From: Fluviicola sp.
GTDB taxonomy: Bacteria; Bacteroidota; Bacteroidia; Flavobacteriales_D; Crocinitomicaceae
DNA: 15,089 bases
Direction of reading: 5' to 3'
NCBI RefSeq assembly: GCF_030151805.1
Contig: NZ_JASLCN010000234.1
Span: forward strand, 1-15,089
Shown here: positions 13,447 through 15,089 of the stretch, piece by piece
Position numbering within the stretch: position 1 is the stretch's first letter
Layout: the number at the start of each line of letters is the position of its first letter
Notes under the pieces: generated by a model
Told to the model about the DNA's origin: nothing
The model's database searches: none
What the model saw: the letters and a program-made list of their open reading frames with translations, nothing else
Position numbers and translations under genes: made by a program

Positions 13447-13470
13447 GTAATTCCGCAATATTACGTCCGG
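13447..13470. repeat. 24-nt direct repeat, copy 2
   Basis: Exact direct copy of 13267-13290, offset by 180 nt. It ends 14 nt before the stop codon of the SprB-repeat gene. The GTAAT/ATTAC dyad is retained, but the left CCGG block is not. Confidence 0.85.
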
Positions 13471-13483
13471 TCTTTCCGTTGAA

Positions 13484-15089
13484 TTATCTGACTACAGTAA
13501 CAAATCCGTGATACTTCGTTTTAATACCTGAGTTATTACTCACCACAAAAACATACGTATAAACACCATCCGGAACCATCAATCCTTCTTTGGTTTTTCC
13601 ATCCCATGTCAGATCATCCAAATAAAATTCCTTGATAATATTTCCCCAACGGTTTACAATGAATCCTTCTTCCAAATAGCCACCCATAATGCTGATTGCA
13701 AAGAAATCATTCGTATGATCATTATTCGGAGTGAAGATGTTTGGAATGTACACTGCGTAATCTTCGATACTGCAATCTTCAAATACCAAATGAACCGTAT
13801 GAGTTGTAGGACAACCATTTCCGTCTACAATGTTCCAAACAACATTATCAGACTGATAATACCAGGTTCCCTGAAGTTCCAGTGAATCTCCCTGGCAACG
13901 TGTTTTATTTTCGGCTTGTGGAGTTACATCATAAACAGAAAGAACCAACGTATGTGTGCTGTCACATCCATTTTGTCCGGTAAACTGGAATGGATAAGAA
14001 CCTGCGGTCGTAAAAGTTTGTCCGTTGAACGTATAGCTTGATCCCGGGCAAATGCTGTGAGCTTCACTTGTTGTTTGAGGAGTACATCCTGTTACAACAA
14101 TCGTTTGACAGTCTTGGGAAGCACATGCTCCGGCACCAACTGAATAACAAACCTGGTAAGTTCCTGCGCCTGCTGTTTGTGGATTGAAAAGCCCGGAAGC
14201 AGAGATACATGTTCCGCAATTCGCAGTCCAGGTTCCACCGGTGCTTGCAGCAGCAAATTGAACCGGTGCATCAGATGTTGAGAATGGTCCTGTAGTTTGA
14301 ATTGTAGGATCCTGGATAGCAGTTCCTGCTAAAATGGTTCCGGTAGAGTTGCCGGAACAACCGTTTTGGTCTGTTACAGTCACAGAATATGTTCCCGGAC
14401 ATTGGTTGATGATGTTTGCCAAAGTAGAATTGTCATTCCACAAGTAAGCATATGGAGCAGTTCCTCCGGAAGCCGCTGCAGTCAATGTGCCGTCGCAGCT
14501 TCCTGCGCAAGTTTCGTTTGCAACCGTGATCTGAACATTTAAATTATTATTTCCGGGAGCAACAACAGCTTGTGCATTTCCGATACAACCATTGTGATCT
14601 GTTACCTGAACCGTATAATTCGCTGCACATATATTTGAAATTCCGGATGTTGTTGCACCGTTTGACCACGAATAAGTATATGGAGTAGCTCCACCTGTAA
14701 CGACTGTTGATACAGAGCCATTACACGTGTTTTGACACGTTTCATTTACCGGTGTTGCAGTAACTGAAACAATCGCTCCGTTTGCAACAATTGCCTGCGC
14801 ACTTCCTGTACATCCGACATGATCCGTTACCTGAACTGTATAAGTTGCAGGACATAAAGCCGTAATAGTTGCCGTTGTAGCACCGTTTGACCAGGAATAA
14901 GTAAACGGAGCAGTTCCACCCGTAATCGTGGATGAAGCAGTACCATTACATGCATTCTGACACGTTTCATTTGTTGCACTTGCCTGAACAGCGAGCGTAC
15001 TTGCATTATTTGTGACCGTTGCCTGAGCAGTCATTGAACAACCTCCGGCATCCGTTACGGTCACAGTATAAGTTCCTGCGCATAAAGTT
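13484..15089 (-). CDS. SprB-repeat surface protein with T9SS type B (gliding motility-associated) C-terminal domain, 5'-truncated
   Basis: The reading frame stays open to the right edge (LCAGTYTVTVTD precedes the first internal GTG), so only the C-terminal part, about 535 residues, is seen. Three SprB-type repeats of about 75 residues follow each other, each starting NETC and containing GG-x-APYxYxWSNG and YTVQVTDxxGC. Cysteines are regularly spaced, two or three pairs per repeat. A mixed region with further Cys-rich modules (TGGTWTANCG, then SICPGSSYTFNGQ) comes next. The last 90 or so residues (YIPNIFTPNNDHTNDFF, NRWGN, TWDGKTKEG, VPDGVYTYVF) form the type B sorting domain that directs export through the type IX system and surface attachment. 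SprB-like adhesins drive gliding or attachment. No partner gene is in the window. Confidence 0.95.
   Translation of the reverse strand, partial: TLCAGTYTVTVTDAGGCSMTAQATVTNNASTLAVQASATNETCQNACNGTASSTITGGTAPFTYSWSNGATTATITALCPATYTVQVTDHVGCTGSAQAIVANGAIVSVTATPVNETCQNTCNGSVSTVVTGGATPYTYSWSNGATTSGISNICAANYTVQVTDHNGCIGNAQAVVAPGNNNLNVQITVANETCAGSCDGTLTAAASGGTAPYAYLWNDNSTLANIINQCPGTYSVTVTDQNGCSGNSTGTILAGTAIQDPTIQTTGPFSTSDAPVQFAAASTGGTWTANCGTCISASGLFNPQTAGAGTYQVCYSVGAGACASQDCQTIVVTGCTPQTTSEAHSICPGSSYTFNGQTFTTAGSYPFQFTGQNGCDSTHTLVLSVYDVTPQAENKTRCQGDSLELQGTWYYQSDNVVWNIVDGNGCPTTHTVHLVFEDCSIEDYAVYIPNIFTPNNDHTNDFFAISIMGGYLEEGFIVNRWGNIIKEFYLDDLTWDGKTKEGLMVPDGVYTYVFVVSNNSGIKTKYHGFVTVVR
14324..14971 (-). repeat. 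Tandem SprB repeats (about 225-nt period)
   Basis: On the minus strand unit 1 is 14971-14747, unit 2 is 14746-14519 and unit 3 begins at 14518. Units 1 and 2 are closely similar in DNA as well (for example CACCGTTTGACCA at 14656 and at 14881, exactly 225 nt apart), while unit 3 is more diverged. A further partial unit continues past the right edge. Confidence 0.85.

Larger units (their letters stand above)
13230..13483. other. Convergent intergenic region (254 nt) with a paired 24-nt repeat
   Basis: Lies between the 3' ends of two converging genes. Apart from the two repeat copies at 13267-13290 and 13447-13470 I see no ORF of note, no RNA gene and no clear U-tract terminator. The 156 nt between the copies is unique within this window. 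Confidence 0.6.

Noticed and set aside
13267..13470. CRISPR-like array from the two 24-nt repeats
   Set aside because: There are only two copies, with 156 nt between them and no cas genes. Spacer length and copy number do not fit a CRISPR array.
13230..13483. tRNA or other structured RNA gene in the convergent gap
   Set aside because: No cloverleaf arms, TTCRA loop or CCA end can be laid out. Only the repeat hairpins are present.

Overview
The window looks like chromosome from a gliding or T9SS-bearing Bacteroidetes bacterium, most likely Flavobacteriales and perhaps a Fluviicola/Crocinitomicaceae relative. The evidence is a giant SprB-repeat protein with a 'gliding motility-associated' (T9SS type B) C-terminal domain, promoters of the Bacteroidetes TAnnTTTG type, weak Shine-Dalgarno sequences, a short lipoprotein with a lipobox, and a thi gene order typical of this phylum. 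The genus is a guess from protein flavour only.

Layout. (1) 2-1841: a 5'-truncated TPR protein, then a closely spaced helical protein of unknown function. (2) 1957-2436: a lone small lipoprotein. (3) 2490-9464: a complete thiamine-synthesis operon behind a TPP riboswitch, in the order thiS - thiC - TenI/ThiE-like gene - thiD - thiE - thiG - thiH - thiF. ThiC makes the pyrimidine (HMP-P) and ThiD phosphorylates it. ThiF adenylates ThiS, whose thiocarboxylate, with ThiH-derived dehydroglycine, is used by ThiG to make the thiazole. ThiE joins the two halves. Most junctions overlap, but three contain short repeats. (4) 9523-10014: a Vsr-like DUF559 endonuclease gene enclosed by inverted C/G-rich hairpin repeats, which looks like a small mobile unit. 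(5) 10032-11080, minus strand: a DUF1456 (YehS-type) gene and a two-helix membrane protein. (6) 11237-13229, plus strand: an overlapping pair, a membrane-anchored lysozyme-like protein and a secreted phosphodiester-glycosidase-like (DUF2233) protein, probably cell-envelope enzymes. (7) 13230-13483: a convergent intergenic region with a 24-bp direct repeat. (8) 13484 to the right edge, minus strand: the C-terminal part of the SprB-repeat surface protein.

The most interesting signal is a family of short hairpin repeats: a C-run, a small loop, a G-run and an A/G-rich tail. Two copies flank the DUF559 endonuclease as inverted repeats, and the left one encodes the protein's last 12 residues. Two other copies, identical over 33 nt and in opposite orientation, sit inside the thiamine operon at thiS/thiC and thiG/thiH. 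I infer a REP/RAYT-like relationship in which a DUF559 nuclease, not a Y1 transposase, accompanies the repeat. Other points of note are a TPP riboswitch with two extra hairpins in its pyrophosphate-sensing arm, a degenerate ThiE paralogue, and two micro-arrays with 8- and 9-nt periods.
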